NCBI RefSeq assembly: GCF_000413855.1
Contig: NZ_ATGG01000007.1
Coordinates: 62,001-126,000, forward strand
Reading direction: 5' to 3'
Length of the DNA stretch: 64,000 bases
From: Acinetobacter gyllenbergii CIP 110306 = MTCC 11365
GTDB lineage: Bacteria > Pseudomonadota > Gammaproteobacteria > Pseudomonadales > Moraxellaceae
The first letter of the stretch is position 1; each line of letters starts with the position of its first letter. The position numbers were made by a program, and so were the translations under genes. The notes below the pieces were generated by a model, which saw only the letters and a program-made list of their open reading frames with translations, ran no database searches and was not told the DNA's origin. This document shows positions 55,548-64,000 of this stretch, piece by piece.

Positions 55548-57371
55548 TTAATAACGGAATGTGACACCCGCAGAAGCTAGGCGACCACCGTTGATGTAGT
55601 AACTACCACTACCGTAAGCGGTACGATATTTTGAATCACCTACATTCTGGATATTTGCAAAGACATCTACATTTTTATTTACTTTGTATTGCCCATGCAT
55701 ATCTACACGGAAGTGCCCAGGGATTTGAACATTATCAAATGCACTGTTGTCGTAATCACCATTCGCAAGCATAGTTGTCGAGAAGGTATATTGTTCATCG
55801 GTCCAACCTGCAGTTAAAGCAATATTTTGACGAGGACGACGACTTAGATCTTCATCATTTTTCTTATTTTTTGCACGCACATAGTTGTAGCTTAAATTGG
55901 TAAACAGGTTATCACCTTGCCATTTCACATAAAGCTCACTACCTTCCATTTTCGCTTTTTCAAGATTTCTCATTTGATTGAGAACACCGTCAAAATCAAT
56001 GAGGTTGTCGACTTCGGTGGTATAGAGAGATATACCTGTTGAAATATTGTAAGCTAGTTTTTGATCTAGACCGATTTCGTAAGACAAGCTTTCTTCTGGC
56101 TTTAAGTCTGGGTTACCGCCATAAGCATACATATCATTAAGTGTTGGTGCTTTAAAAGCTGAACCAATATTGGTATAAACGCTGGTTAAAGGTAGAACTT
56201 GATAGCGAACTGATCCTTGAGCAACGGTATGTGTGCCGAACTTTTCATTGTCTTCAACTCGGATACCAACTTGGGTATTTAACCCAGCTTGATCGTATTT
56301 GTGTTGGATATAATAACCAGTTGAGTCAATATCTTCTTGGTATGGTGAGCCATAAGAAAGAACATCACCGTCAATATTACGGTGGGTTACACCAACCAAA
56401 AGCTGTTGATTTGGAGTAAAGCCCCATTGACCATAGATCTCAGATTCTTGGGTTTTACTATGCACAAAATCTGTCGAATTATTTTGATCTATTTCATCTT
56501 TAAATTGAGAGAAACGGGCATGTACTGCTAAATTCTCAAGAATATTTAAACGTCCTTTCACGTTAATGATTTCATTTTTAAAATCTTGAGAAACGAGTTT
56601 GCCAAAGTTGTCGTAATCGCTAGAACCTTGATTCTCACTGTAATCAACCGAAGCTGCATATTGCGCTTTATCAACCCCAACTTTTGCGCTATAGCCCTTT
56701 TGATCAAATGAAGCATCAGCTGCATTTTTGGCGTCTTTGACAGGGGTACCATCTGTTTCTAAGCGTTGTCCACGAATTTGAGCATAGAAGCCATTTTCAG
56801 CCAGATCTGCACCGATGACAGATTTATAAGTTTTATTTTCACCAATTTCACCTGTTACAAAAGCAGAGGTTTTTTCGGGTGTTTTTGAAATCAGCTGAAC
56901 GACACCTGAGATTGCATCTGTACCATATAAAACAGAAGCTGGGCCTTTTAATACTTCAATTTGCTTAATGTCAGTTGTATCAATAAAAGGTAAAGAGGCT
57001 GTGCCCGAGGTTGCTGAATTCAGGCGAACACCATCTCTTAAAACAAGTGTTTGGTTTGAATTACCACCACGCAGGAAGATAGATGCTGTTTGTCCATAGC
57101 CACCGCTTTGTACCATATTGATTGAAGCGTCGGTTTCTAATAGTTGAGGTAAAGATGCGATTGGTGATTGTTCAAGGATTTTTGGTTCAATAATATTAAT
57201 ACGTGCTGGCACGTTTTTAATTGATTCGGGTGTTTTTGATGCCGTCACAACAATCGTATCTAGCGTCGCAGTTTTATCGCTTGATTGATCTTGAGCAAAA
57301 ACAGGTGAAGAAAACCCCATTGCAATAGCAATAGCACCAACTAAACGAGTCGGTTGAAAAACAGTAGACAT
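55548..57371 (-). CDS. btuB: TonB-dependent vitamin B12 receptor BtuB
   Basis: BtuB imports cobalamin across the outer membrane using TonB energy. The protein has a signal peptide (ending PVFAQD), a TonB box-like DTIVVTAS, the plug (IFLRGGNSNQTLVLRDGVRLNS, IEVLKGPASVLYGTDAISGVVQLI) and a barrel ending in F-R-Y. The frame runs to 57386, but the ATG at 57371 has a GGAG site six bases upstream (607 aa). A cobalamin riboswitch lies directly upstream, which makes the substrate assignment firm. Confidence 0.93.
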   Translation of the reverse strand: MSTVFQPTRLVGAIAIAMGFSSPVFAQDQSSDKTATLDTIVVTASKTPESIKNVPARINIIEPKILEQSPIASLPQLLETDASINMVQSGGYGQTASIFLRGGNSNQTLVLRDGVRLNSATSGTASLPFIDTTDIKQIEVLKGPASVLYGTDAISGVVQLISKTPEKTSAFVTGEIGENKTYKSVIGADLAENGFYAQIRGQRLETDGTPVKDAKNAADASFDQKGYSAKVGVDKAQYAASVDYSENQGSSDYDNFGKLVSQDFKNEIINVKGRLNILENLAVHARFSQFKDEIDQNNSTDFVHSKTQESEIYGQWGFTPNQQLLVGVTHRNIDGDVLSYGSPYQEDIDSTGYYIQHKYDQAGLNTQVGIRVEDNEKFGTHTVAQGSVRYQVLPLTSVYTNIGSAFKAPTLNDMYAYGGNPDLKPEESLSYEIGLDQKLAYNISTGISLYTTEVDNLIDFDGVLNQMRNLEKAKMEGSELYVKWQGDNLFTNLSYNYVRAKNKKNDEDLSRRPRQNIALTAGWTDEQYTFSTTMLANGDYDNSAFDNVQIPGHFRVDMHGQYKVNKNVDVFANIQNVGDSKYRTAYGSGSYYINGGRLASAGVTFRY

Positions 57372-57420
57372 GCGCGCTCCAGACATTCACCCGTCGTGAA
57401 TGATAATGTGGAAATAAACA

Positions 57421-57600
57421 ACAAGCAGGTCTCCGGACTCCACTATAATCATCAAATAAATGATGTTACTCATCATCTTCCCACATCATACCGATGCAGT
57501 GATTTGGCGTTGAGCTGAGATGAGTGATTCGGTGTTACCGTTGCGAGGGCAGTGTTGGATTTACACCAACTTCCCTATAAACAAAAGAATTTGCTTTAGA
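57421..57600 (-). ncRNA. Cobalamin riboswitch
   Basis: On the minus strand the leader contains a GGGAAGTTGGTG / CCAAC 5' part, the conserved B12-box-like CACTGCCCTCGCAACGGTAA (about 57534-57553), and the 3' closing segment GAGTCCGGAGACCTGC near 57424-57440. This is the consensus order of the AdoCbl riboswitch. The edges are approximate. A small hairpin (ATTCAC/GTGAAT, 57386-57403) just before the btuB ribosome site may be part of the expression platform. Confidence 0.92.
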
Positions 57601-57739
57601 CTTGTTGCAAGATTACGCAAAGTATAAAGTGTTAACGTTTTTTAAACAATTGCATTTCCGAATGAACTTTGCCCAAAGCAAGTCAAATTGCATTACAATG
57701 CCAGAGTTTCAAAAATATTCAGTTTAAATTGGACAGCTC

Positions 57740-58396
57740 ATGCGCCAAAGCCAAATGCGAACTCGCGCCAAGATTTGTGGAATTACTCGAGCACAAGATA
57801 TCCAAGCCGTTGTCCAAGCCGGGGCAGATGCGATTGGTTTTGTGTTTTTTCCACCCAGTCCACGTCATGTCAGTATCGAGCAAGCCCAAAGCTTGGCAAA
57901 GCTGGTACCACCTTATGTGCAATTGGTCGGCTTATTTGTAAATGCCAGTGCTGAAGAAATTCAAACGGTGCTTGATTCCGTTGCTTTAGATGTATTACAA
58001 CTACATGGCGATGAAACACCAGAACAATGTCAATTAATTGCAGCACACTGTAAACGCCGTTGGTATAAGGCCATTCAAGTCAAACCAGATTTAGATGTTG
58101 TGGCTGAAATCCAGCGTTATCAAGCAGCGGGAGCCAGTGCAGTCTTGCTTGATGCATGGCATCCTGAACTGAAAGGCGGCACAGGGCACAGTTTTGACTG
58201 GACCCAATTCCCACAACTTGAAATTCCACTTATTTTGGCAGGTGGCTTGACCCCTGAAAATGTCAGTGAAGCTATTGATACTACAGAGGCTTTTGCTGTA
58301 GATGTCAGCGGAGGCGTCGAGTCCGCAAAAGGTATAAAAGACCAACAACTGATTGAAAAATTTATGCAAGGAGTCCAACGTGGATCAGCAAAATAA
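57740..58396 (+). CDS. trpF: Phosphoribosylanthranilate isomerase
   Basis: TrpF isomerises phosphoribosylanthranilate in tryptophan synthesis. The 218-aa TIM barrel has the catalytic cysteine in [35 protein letters not shown] with the catalytic Asp region, LLDAW and the phosphate-binding [10 protein letters not shown] / VDVSGGVES. ATGs at 57740 and 57755 are both possible. trpB overlaps its end by 17 bases. Confidence 0.95.
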   Translation: MRQSQMRTRAKICGITRAQDIQAVVQAGADAIGFVFFPPSPRHVSIEQAQSLAKLVPPYVQLVGLFVNASAEEIQTVLDSVALDVLQLHGDETPEQCQLIAAHCKRRWYKAIQVKPDLDVVAEIQRYQAAGASAVLLDAWHPELKGGTGHSFDWTQFPQLEIPLILAGGLTPENVSEAIDTTEAFAVDVSGGVESAKGIKDQQLIEKFMQGVQRGSAK

Positions 58397-59609
58397 CGTG
58401 ATTGACTACACCCAGTTTCCAGATGCTCAAGGGCATTTCGGTATTCATGGTGGACGTTTTGTATCAGAAACGCTGATGGCTGCACTTGAAGACCTCGAGA
58501 GTCTTTATGGTCGTATGAAGAATGATGCTCAATTCTTGGCAGAGTTTGACCGTGATCTTGCCTTCTATGTTGGTCGTCCTAGTCCACTTTATTATGCTGA
58601 GCGATGGTCTCAGCACCTCGGCGGTGCGCAAATTTACCTGAAACGTGAAGACCTGAACCATACGGGTTCGCATAAGGTTAATAACACCATTGGTCAGGCT
58701 TTATTGGCAAAGCTGTCGGGTAAAAAGCGTATTATTGCGGAAACAGGTGCAGGTCAACACGGTGTGGCAACAGCAACCATTGCAGCACGCTTAGGCATGG
58801 AATGTGTGGTGTACATGGGTGCTGAAGACGTGAAACGTCAGGCCATGAATGTCTATCGTATGCGTTTGTTGGGTGCAAAGGTGGTCCCTGTGCAGAGTGG
58901 TTCAAAAACCTTGAAAGATGCCATGAACGAAGCGATGCGTGATTGGGTCACCAATGTTGATAGCACCTATTATGTGATTGGTACCGTGGCTGGTCCACAT
59001 CCATATCCACAGCTTGTTCGTGATTTCCAGTCGATTATTGGTCGCGAAGCGCGCCAACAAATCCAACAACAAGCAGGGCGTTTACCTGATGCTCTTGTGG
59101 CTTGTGTGGGTGGTGGTTCAAATGCGATGGGCTTGTTTTATCCATTCTTGAATGATCAAGACGTGAAAATGTACGGTGTTGAAGCCGCAGGCTATGGCAT
59201 TGAAACAGGTAAACACTCTGCGCCATTGAATGCAGGTCATGTGGGGGTGTTACATGGTAACCGTACGTATTTGATGTCGGATGAACAAGGTCAGATCATC
59301 GAAACTCACAGTATTTCTGCTGGTTTGGACTATCCGGGCGTAGGTCCAGAGCATAGTTTCTTAAAAGATATGAACCGTGTTGAATATGTGCCAATTAATG
59401 ATGATGAAGCCTTACAAGGTTTCCGTGATCTCACTCAAATCGAAGGGATTATTCCTGCGCTTGAAAGCTCTCATGCGATGGCTTACGTCACGAAACTTGC
59501 GCCAACCATGTCGAAAGATCAAATCATTATTGCCACTGTTTCAGGTCGTGGAGATAAAGACTTGATGACGGTTGCGCGTATTGATGGCGTTGAAATGGTC
59601 GAGATGTAA
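58380..59609 (+). CDS. trpB: Tryptophan synthase beta chain
   Basis: TrpB joins indole and serine with pyridoxal phosphate. Family motifs are [40 protein letters not shown] with the PLP lysine at about residue 99, and [26 protein letters not shown] and SGRGDKD. The start is GTG at 58380, set by an AAGGAG six bases upstream inside the end of trpF (409 aa). trpA, normally next, is absent. A DUF1543 gene follows instead. Confidence 0.96.
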   Translation: MDQQNNVIDYTQFPDAQGHFGIHGGRFVSETLMAALEDLESLYGRMKNDAQFLAEFDRDLAFYVGRPSPLYYAERWSQHLGGAQIYLKREDLNHTGSHKVNNTIGQALLAKLSGKKRIIAETGAGQHGVATATIAARLGMECVVYMGAEDVKRQAMNVYRMRLLGAKVVPVQSGSKTLKDAMNEAMRDWVTNVDSTYYVIGTVAGPHPYPQLVRDFQSIIGREARQQIQQQAGRLPDALVACVGGGSNAMGLFYPFLNDQDVKMYGVEAAGYGIETGKHSAPLNAGHVGVLHGNRTYLMSDEQGQIIETHSISAGLDYPGVGPEHSFLKDMNRVEYVPINDDEALQGFRDLTQIEGIIPALESSHAMAYVTKLAPTMSKDQIIIATVSGRGDKDLMTVARIDGVEMVEM

Positions 59610-59618
59610 GTTTTCACA

Positions 59619-60131
59619 ATGCCAAGTTTGTTTATGGTGATGTTGGGTGGCCGACATGCAAAAGCTAATACTGAAGTGCATGATGTGGTGATGACAATTG
59701 GTCACAGTTTGTCTGAGCTTACACCGCAGCTTAAACAGGCTTGGTTTGGGGAATTGAAAGGTTTACATATTGATGCTTGGGCACAGATTTCAGGTGTTCA
59801 ATCACAAGGCGTGAATTATCAAATTCAGTTTTCTGATGCTGCACCACCTGCTTTAGCTGAAAAATTATATTTGATTAACTTAGGTGGATATTCACTTAAT
59901 ACTTTTGGTGAATTGCATAACTATCATTTGGTAGTTGCATCAGATGCCGTGATTGCAAAACAGTTGGGTAAGCAGTTTATCGAACAAGATTGGCATAAAC
60001 CGCATACCGATCGTGTGGTCGATGTCGATGATTGTATTCCAATTGATCATGTTGCAGGGCGTTATATCCATTTAGTTCAAGGTGAGTTTAGCCCCACAAT
60101 TTGGGAAAATACTTATCTGACCTTGGATTAA
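59619..60131 (+). CDS. DUF1543 family protein
   Basis: The 170-aa soluble protein begins LFMVMLGGRHAKANTEVHDVVMTIG, the DUF1543 signature, and repeats a related pattern in its second half (LYLINLGGYSLNTFGELHNYHLVVAS), so it may consist of two similar halves. Function is unknown. It starts nine bases after trpB, so it belongs to the trpFB transcript, which then stops at a terminator. Confidence 0.85.
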   Translation: MPSLFMVMLGGRHAKANTEVHDVVMTIGHSLSELTPQLKQAWFGELKGLHIDAWAQISGVQSQGVNYQIQFSDAAPPALAEKLYLINLGGYSLNTFGELHNYHLVVASDAVIAKQLGKQFIEQDWHKPHTDRVVDVDDCIPIDHVAGRYIHLVQGEFSPTIWENTYLTLD

Positions 60132-60146
60132 TCAACAGATAAAATG

Positions 60147-60178
60147 AAAACAGGGAAGCTATGGCTTCCCTGTTTTTT
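60147..60178. terminator. Bidirectional terminator
   Basis: The stem CAGGGAAGC/GCTTCCCTG with a 4-nt loop is flanked by A and T runs and separates the convergent DUF1543 and nucleotidase genes. Confidence 0.92.
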
Positions 60179-60191
60179 AGCGTGTATGCAG

Positions 60192-61970
60192 TTAAGGTAG
60201 TACTTTGATTCGATCGGTTTTCGGTGCATTTAGCGGTGAGTACTGCACCACATATTTTTCAAGGGCATCGATATCTTGCCCGCCACCGACTGGATTTTTA
60301 CCTTGTTTTAATACCGTGAAGTTATCACCGCCATCAGCAAGGAAGCTGTTGACCGTCACACGGTAAACCTTGTTATCATCCAACGCTTTTCCTGCCACCA
60401 AGATATTGCTGGCGCGTGGAGAAGTCGAGTTGTCTTTCTTATAAGCATAACTGAATTCTTTGGATGGCTGTAAAATCCGAACCGTTCCAGCATTCGCACC
60501 TGACCATTGCTGTTCTAGCACGTCACGGATCTGTTTGCCTGTCAGGCTAAGGGTCACAATTGAATTACCGAAAGGCTGTACGGTAAAGACATCGCCAAAG
60601 GTGATTTGATTACTACTATTCACCAATAAGTCGGCACGAACACCCCCTGGATTCATCAGGGTAAAGTCAGAGCCTTGATTACTTGCAGTCAAGGCCATCG
60701 CTTGTTGTGCATCGGCAATTAAATTACCAAGAGGGCTTTCACCGCTTTCGGTGGCATTGCGATTAATCACCGCATTGGCTGTACCGACCACACGGGCTGA
60801 AATGGTGGTGACGGCTTGGCGATATTTATCCAAAATCGCTTCAATACTTGGGGTTTTATTGAATTTCTCATAAAGATCAGTCAGGTTCACTGTGGTTGAA
60901 CCAGAGCTATAGGCTTCACTTTGAATCGGAACTTGTTTGGCATCCTTCTTAATCACATCACCTGTTTTGCCATCCAGTTCTAATTGGATGTTGGTAATCG
61001 CCGTGCCATATTGTCCCGCAGACGTCAATAAAAACGGCTTTTGTGGATTTTTGGTTGCGTAATCACAAATATAAGATTGATGGGTATGACCAGAAACCAC
61101 CACATCGACTGCAGGATCTAAGCGATCAAGGATACCGAGTAACGGACCGCTGAGACCATCACAGGTTTTTTTATTAAATTTGGTACTTGGTGCGACACCT
61201 TCATGCACCACCACCACAATCGCTTCAATACCTTGTTTCTTTAACTCAGGAATCAAGGCATTGACCGTATCTGCTTCATCATGGAAGTTGACATCTTTAA
61301 TACCCGCAGCCGACACAATGCTCGGCGTCGCTTTCAAGGTCATGCCAATAAAGGCAACAGGAATGCCGCCATAAGTTTTGACTTTATAGGCTGGGAATAG
61401 CGTTTTCTTAGGATCAGCCTTCATCGAGACATTGGCAGCCAAGAAATTGAATTTGGCACCCTCAAATTTTGGATTGATCTGGCAGGGTTTAGCACTGGTA
61501 TATTGCTGACAACCACCATTTTGCAAACGACGTAATTCATCTGTACCGCGGTCAAATTCGTGATTACCGACTGCATTGAAATCAATCTGAATGTCATTCA
61601 TGGTCTCAATGGTGGGCTCGTCCAAGAACAACGATGATGTGAGCGGTGAAGCACTAATCAAGTCACCTGCTGACACGACGGCATTGTTTGGATATTGCGC
61701 ACGTAGCTTTTTAATTGCATCCGCAAAATAACTCACCCCACCGACAGGAATACGTACGGTTTTACTATTATCGTTTGGATCATCGGCTTCAATAAAACGT
61801 TTTGGCGGTTCTAAATTGCCATGAAAATCATTAAACGCAAGGATATTGATATTTTGATTTTTGCGTTCAACGGTCGGTGTTTGGTTATTATCATTGTCGT
61901 CATTACATGCTGTTAAAGCCAGCATCATGAGACAGAGCATATTTGCTTTTAAGAATCGTTGAGTCGTCAT
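60192..61970 (-). CDS. 5'-nucleotidase / UDP-sugar hydrolase lipoprotein
   Basis: The 592-aa protein has a lipoprotein signal (ALTACN) followed by an Asp/Asn-rich linker. A calcineurin-like phosphoesterase domain carries the metal motifs NDFHGN, SAGDLISAS, GNHEFDRG, VVHEG and SGHTHQ. The C-terminal nucleotide-binding domain of UshA-type enzymes has MNPGGVRADL, TVQPFGNSIVTLSLTG and FLADGGDNF. It would dephosphorylate extracellular nucleotides in the periplasm or at the cell surface. Confidence 0.92.
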   Translation of the reverse strand: MTTQRFLKANMLCLMMLALTACNDDNDNNQTPTVERKNQNINILAFNDFHGNLEPPKRFIEADDPNDNSKTVRIPVGGVSYFADAIKKLRAQYPNNAVVSAGDLISASPLTSSLFLDEPTIETMNDIQIDFNAVGNHEFDRGTDELRRLQNGGCQQYTSAKPCQINPKFEGAKFNFLAANVSMKADPKKTLFPAYKVKTYGGIPVAFIGMTLKATPSIVSAAGIKDVNFHDEADTVNALIPELKKQGIEAIVVVVHEGVAPSTKFNKKTCDGLSGPLLGILDRLDPAVDVVVSGHTHQSYICDYATKNPQKPFLLTSAGQYGTAITNIQLELDGKTGDVIKKDAKQVPIQSEAYSSGSTTVNLTDLYEKFNKTPSIEAILDKYRQAVTTISARVVGTANAVINRNATESGESPLGNLIADAQQAMALTASNQGSDFTLMNPGGVRADLLVNSSNQITFGDVFTVQPFGNSIVTLSLTGKQIRDVLEQQWSGANAGTVRILQPSKEFSYAYKKDNSTSPRASNILVAGKALDDNKVYRVTVNSFLADGGDNFTVLKQGKNPVGGGQDIDALEKYVVQYSPLNAPKTDRIKVLP

Positions 61971-62171
61971 GTTTTTTGATCGAGTGGTATAAGATTGTTT
62001 TTTAAAATAAAACTTATGTATGAATCTTTGATGAAATTATAAGCTAAAAAGTCCATTAAGCGCTTGGGTTTATCGGGTAAAATGCGAATTAAGTAGCACT
62101 TCTTTATATAGAAATAGTAGTAAATTTGATCACTTACAGTCTATTATGGACATAGATGCGATCTCGCAATC

Positions 62172-63179
62172 ATGGAATATAAAATGGATTTGATACAAGC
62201 CAATGGCCAACCGCGTTATGGACGTTTTGAACAAGTCCCTTCGCGGATTAATCTGGACGACTATATTTATAAAACGCCTTATGGGCAGATACTGAAAGGT
62301 TGGCGCAAACAGCTTAAATATAAGAAATTTAAATTCTGTGGTTTGCAACATGCGCATTACAGCATTGGCGTGGCGATTGTTGATTTATCTTGGGCAGGAC
62401 ATGGTTTCTTTTATGTTTATGATCATCAAACCCAAAAAGTGATTGAGTGGAATGCGATTCAGCCCTTGGCATTCAAAACACAGCTTGATGAGCAACCCTT
62501 ATTTAGTCAAAGCCATTTTAAGAAATCAGCCTATCAATTCGATATGCAACATGCCAATGGGGTGCGCTACATTCAAGTGACCAAACATGGTGAAGTACAA
62601 CTGAAAGCCCGAATTTTTTGTGCGGGCACGGATGCTTTAAGTTTGTGTAGCCCGACGGGGATCAATGGCTGGACCTATACCCAGAAGCAAACCACACTGG
62701 CAGTTGAAGGATTCTTTATGAGTCCTGATCGACAACAGATTGAATTCAATGCACATAGCCTTGCTGCTTTGGATGATACCTGTGGTTTCCTACGTCCTGA
62801 AACAGCTTGGTTCTGGCTATCTTGCCAGTTTCGTGATGCACAGGATCGGCGAATTGGTCTTAACCTTGCTTCAGGAGTCAATGAAAGTTTTGGTAATGAA
62901 AATGCCTTGTGGGTCAACGGGCGTTTGTACCCTTTAACTGATGTATTATTCGAACAGCAAAATGAAAACACATGGTCGATTCGTTCTTTGGGTGGATGTT
63001 TAAACTTGATGGTGGAAACAGGTTGGTGTCGTTTTGAAAATATTAACCTGCGTTTGATTGGCAGCCAGTTCAATCAATGGCAGGCCAAAGTCAGCGGGAC
63101 CATTGCACATGAGCAGGTTGAAGTGGTGTCATTAGATAATCAATATGGTTTGTTAGAACAGCACTATGCGAAGTGGTAG
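62172..63179 (+). CDS. DUF2804 family protein
   Basis: The 335-aa protein starts with LIQANGQPRYGRF and contains KQLKYKKFKFCGLQHAHYSIGVAIVDLSWAGHGFFYVYD, the conserved N-terminal block of DUF2804. A mostly beta-strand remainder includes the conserved RPETAWFWLSCQ. Function is not known. ATGs at 62172 and 62184 are both possible, and the second has a GGAA six bases upstream. It is divergent from the nucleotidase gene. Confidence 0.85.
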   Translation: MEYKMDLIQANGQPRYGRFEQVPSRINLDDYIYKTPYGQILKGWRKQLKYKKFKFCGLQHAHYSIGVAIVDLSWAGHGFFYVYDHQTQKVIEWNAIQPLAFKTQLDEQPLFSQSHFKKSAYQFDMQHANGVRYIQVTKHGEVQLKARIFCAGTDALSLCSPTGINGWTYTQKQTTLAVEGFFMSPDRQQIEFNAHSLAALDDTCGFLRPETAWFWLSCQFRDAQDRRIGLNLASGVNESFGNENALWVNGRLYPLTDVLFEQQNENTWSIRSLGGCLNLMVETGWCRFENINLRLIGSQFNQWQAKVSGTIAHEQVEVVSLDNQYGLLEQHYAKW

Positions 63180-63295
63180 GCATACCGAATTGAGCGGTTT
63201 GAGTCATAATAATGGTTTAAGTTGGCTGTTTTTATCATCAGCTGACTTTGTCTCTAGTTCCTTGTAGTCCATATAAAATATTCATTTAATCGAGG

Positions 63296-63784
63296 GTGGT
63301 TAAATATAAAAATATGATTTTTAAGAAAAATTATTTTTTGAAGAAGCGTGAATCAAGCGTACAACAACATACATGTCATGTTCAATTTTTAAATTCAGTG
63401 TCAGCCAATCAGTTTTTCTTGCGACCTAAGCTTGCCGTACTTACATTTTTATTTCTATTGGGATGTTCTCATGAGAATAGTGATGTCTTTTTGACAAAAG
63501 AAATTCCAATGGCAAAAGTTGGAAGTCCTTATTATGCAGAAATACAGATGAAAGAATATGGTGTAATTGAAGATACTTTTGTTGTGGCATCAAATATTGA
63601 TCAAAACAGTGGTTTGATTGTTTCATCAGATCAAGGGGAAAAACAATTTGCTCGGCATGCTTTGACGAAGATTGAGGGCACACCCACGAAGTCTGGTATT
63701 TATAAGATAAATATTTCTGGTACGGTCAGGGATGGATTAAAAGATTTTGATCAGGATTTTGTTTTAAAAGTTGAGGAAGAATAA
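63296..63784 (+). CDS. Small lipoprotein of unknown function
   Basis: The frame encodes VLTFLFLLGCSHENSD, a hydrophobic stretch ending in a lipobox (LLGC), followed by a soluble domain of about 110 residues with a beta-rich look. The start is unclear. GTG 63296 and ATG 63314 give an unusually long signal region of 54-60 residues before the cysteine, while TTG 63419 gives a normal lipoprotein signal but has no ribosome site. No family recognised. Confidence 0.55.
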   Translation: MVKYKNMIFKKNYFLKKRESSVQQHTCHVQFLNSVSANQFFLRPKLAVLTFLFLLGCSHENSDVFLTKEIPMAKVGSPYYAEIQMKEYGVIEDTFVVASNIDQNSGLIVSSDQGEKQFARHALTKIEGTPTKSGIYKINISGTVRDGLKDFDQDFVLKVEEE

Positions 63785-63868
63785 TTTTTCCTCGTCCCTG
63801 AATATATTCTCGCTGTTGTATTTAATGTTGCTGGTAAGTTTTTCATTAAATATTGCTTAAAAAATCAT

Positions 63869-63904
63869 GTGTACTTTCTTGCAGATCATGTGAAGAAAGT
63901 ACAC
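63869..63904. repeat. Perfect 12-bp inverted repeat
   Basis: Positions 63869-63880 pair perfectly with 63893-63904 over a 12-nt loop. On the minus strand an AT-rich tail with six T residues begins five bases past the stem, so it may terminate a minus-strand gene to the right. Confidence 0.6.
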
Positions 63905-63959
63905 CGTAATTGAAGACTTACTGATGAGGAGTGCAAGGCATTCTGCTTGTAGGCAATCC

Positions 63960-63998
63960 TTATTCAAACATTGAAATAAGAGCAATACCGAAATAAGA
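63960..63998 (-). CDS. Possible C-terminal end of a gene entering from the right
   Basis: On the minus strand the last 12 codons before a TAA at 63960-63962 read SYFGIALISMFE, a hydrophobic tail that could be the end of a membrane protein. The hairpin at 63869-63904 would be its terminator. The evidence is thin because only 41 bases are visible. Confidence 0.2.
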   Translation of the reverse strand, partial: SYFGIALISMFE

Positions 63999-64000
63999 TG

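Overview
The window looks like an Acinetobacter chromosome, with no prophage, insertion sequence, plasmid or CRISPR signal. The assignment rests on gene content and order. A sugar-transferase block lies exactly between ilvE and aspS, which is the lipooligosaccharide outer-core (OC) locus of this genus. There is also a BaeS/BaeR-type two-component pair, a ZnuD-type zinc receptor under a Zur-like palindrome, and moderately AT-rich coding sequence. I cannot name the species from the sequence alone.

Layout. Positions 1-707 hold the 3' part of an Asp/Glu/hydantoin racemase. From 830 to 8617 on the minus strand come secF, secD, yajC and tgt, then a LemA pair, then queA; the pair and a four-hairpin repeat separate tgt from queA. 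A tRNA-Leu(CAA) with promoter and terminator follows, then two small exported proteins of unknown function. From 10411 to 15459 on the plus strand are an orphan soluble histidine kinase, glnE and ilvE.

The OC locus runs from 15635 to 28840 in blocks of alternating strand. It holds a GT8-like protein; tupA-like, ugd and UDP-GlcA epimerase genes (minus); a Stealth phosphotransferase, a GT25 and a Caps_synth protein (plus); two further transferases (minus); and an AT-rich plus-strand operon of GT25, GT25, GT32 and GT4. No wzx/wzy genes are present, which fits stepwise core assembly. A lipid A-type acyltransferase and aspS close the region.

From 32 kb to 46 kb lie a DUF4184 membrane protein, the zinc receptor, an HxlR/AhpD divergent pair, a phospholipase D-like protein, a Sel1-repeat protein with unknown neighbours, two tandem RcnB-like exported proteins, psiE, and two large paralogous acyl-CoA dehydrogenases.

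From 46.5 kb to 64 kb lie a small Spy-like lipoprotein divergent from baeSR, and a 586-bp noncoding stretch with a cluster of DnaA-box-like sequences. An L,D-transpeptidase, selO, an acyl-CoA desaturase, a META-domain lipoprotein, ugpQ, a cobalamin adenosyltransferase and btuB behind a cobalamin riboswitch follow. Last come trpF-trpB-DUF1543, a 5'-nucleotidase lipoprotein, a DUF2804 protein and a small lipoprotein.

The most interesting items are the composition of the OC locus (Stealth phosphotransferase plus ATP-grasp protein plus UDP-galacturonate supply), the DnaA-box cluster far from any replication gene, the four-hairpin element, and the Spy-like lipoprotein beside baeSR. I did not find a clearly new defence or mobile system.
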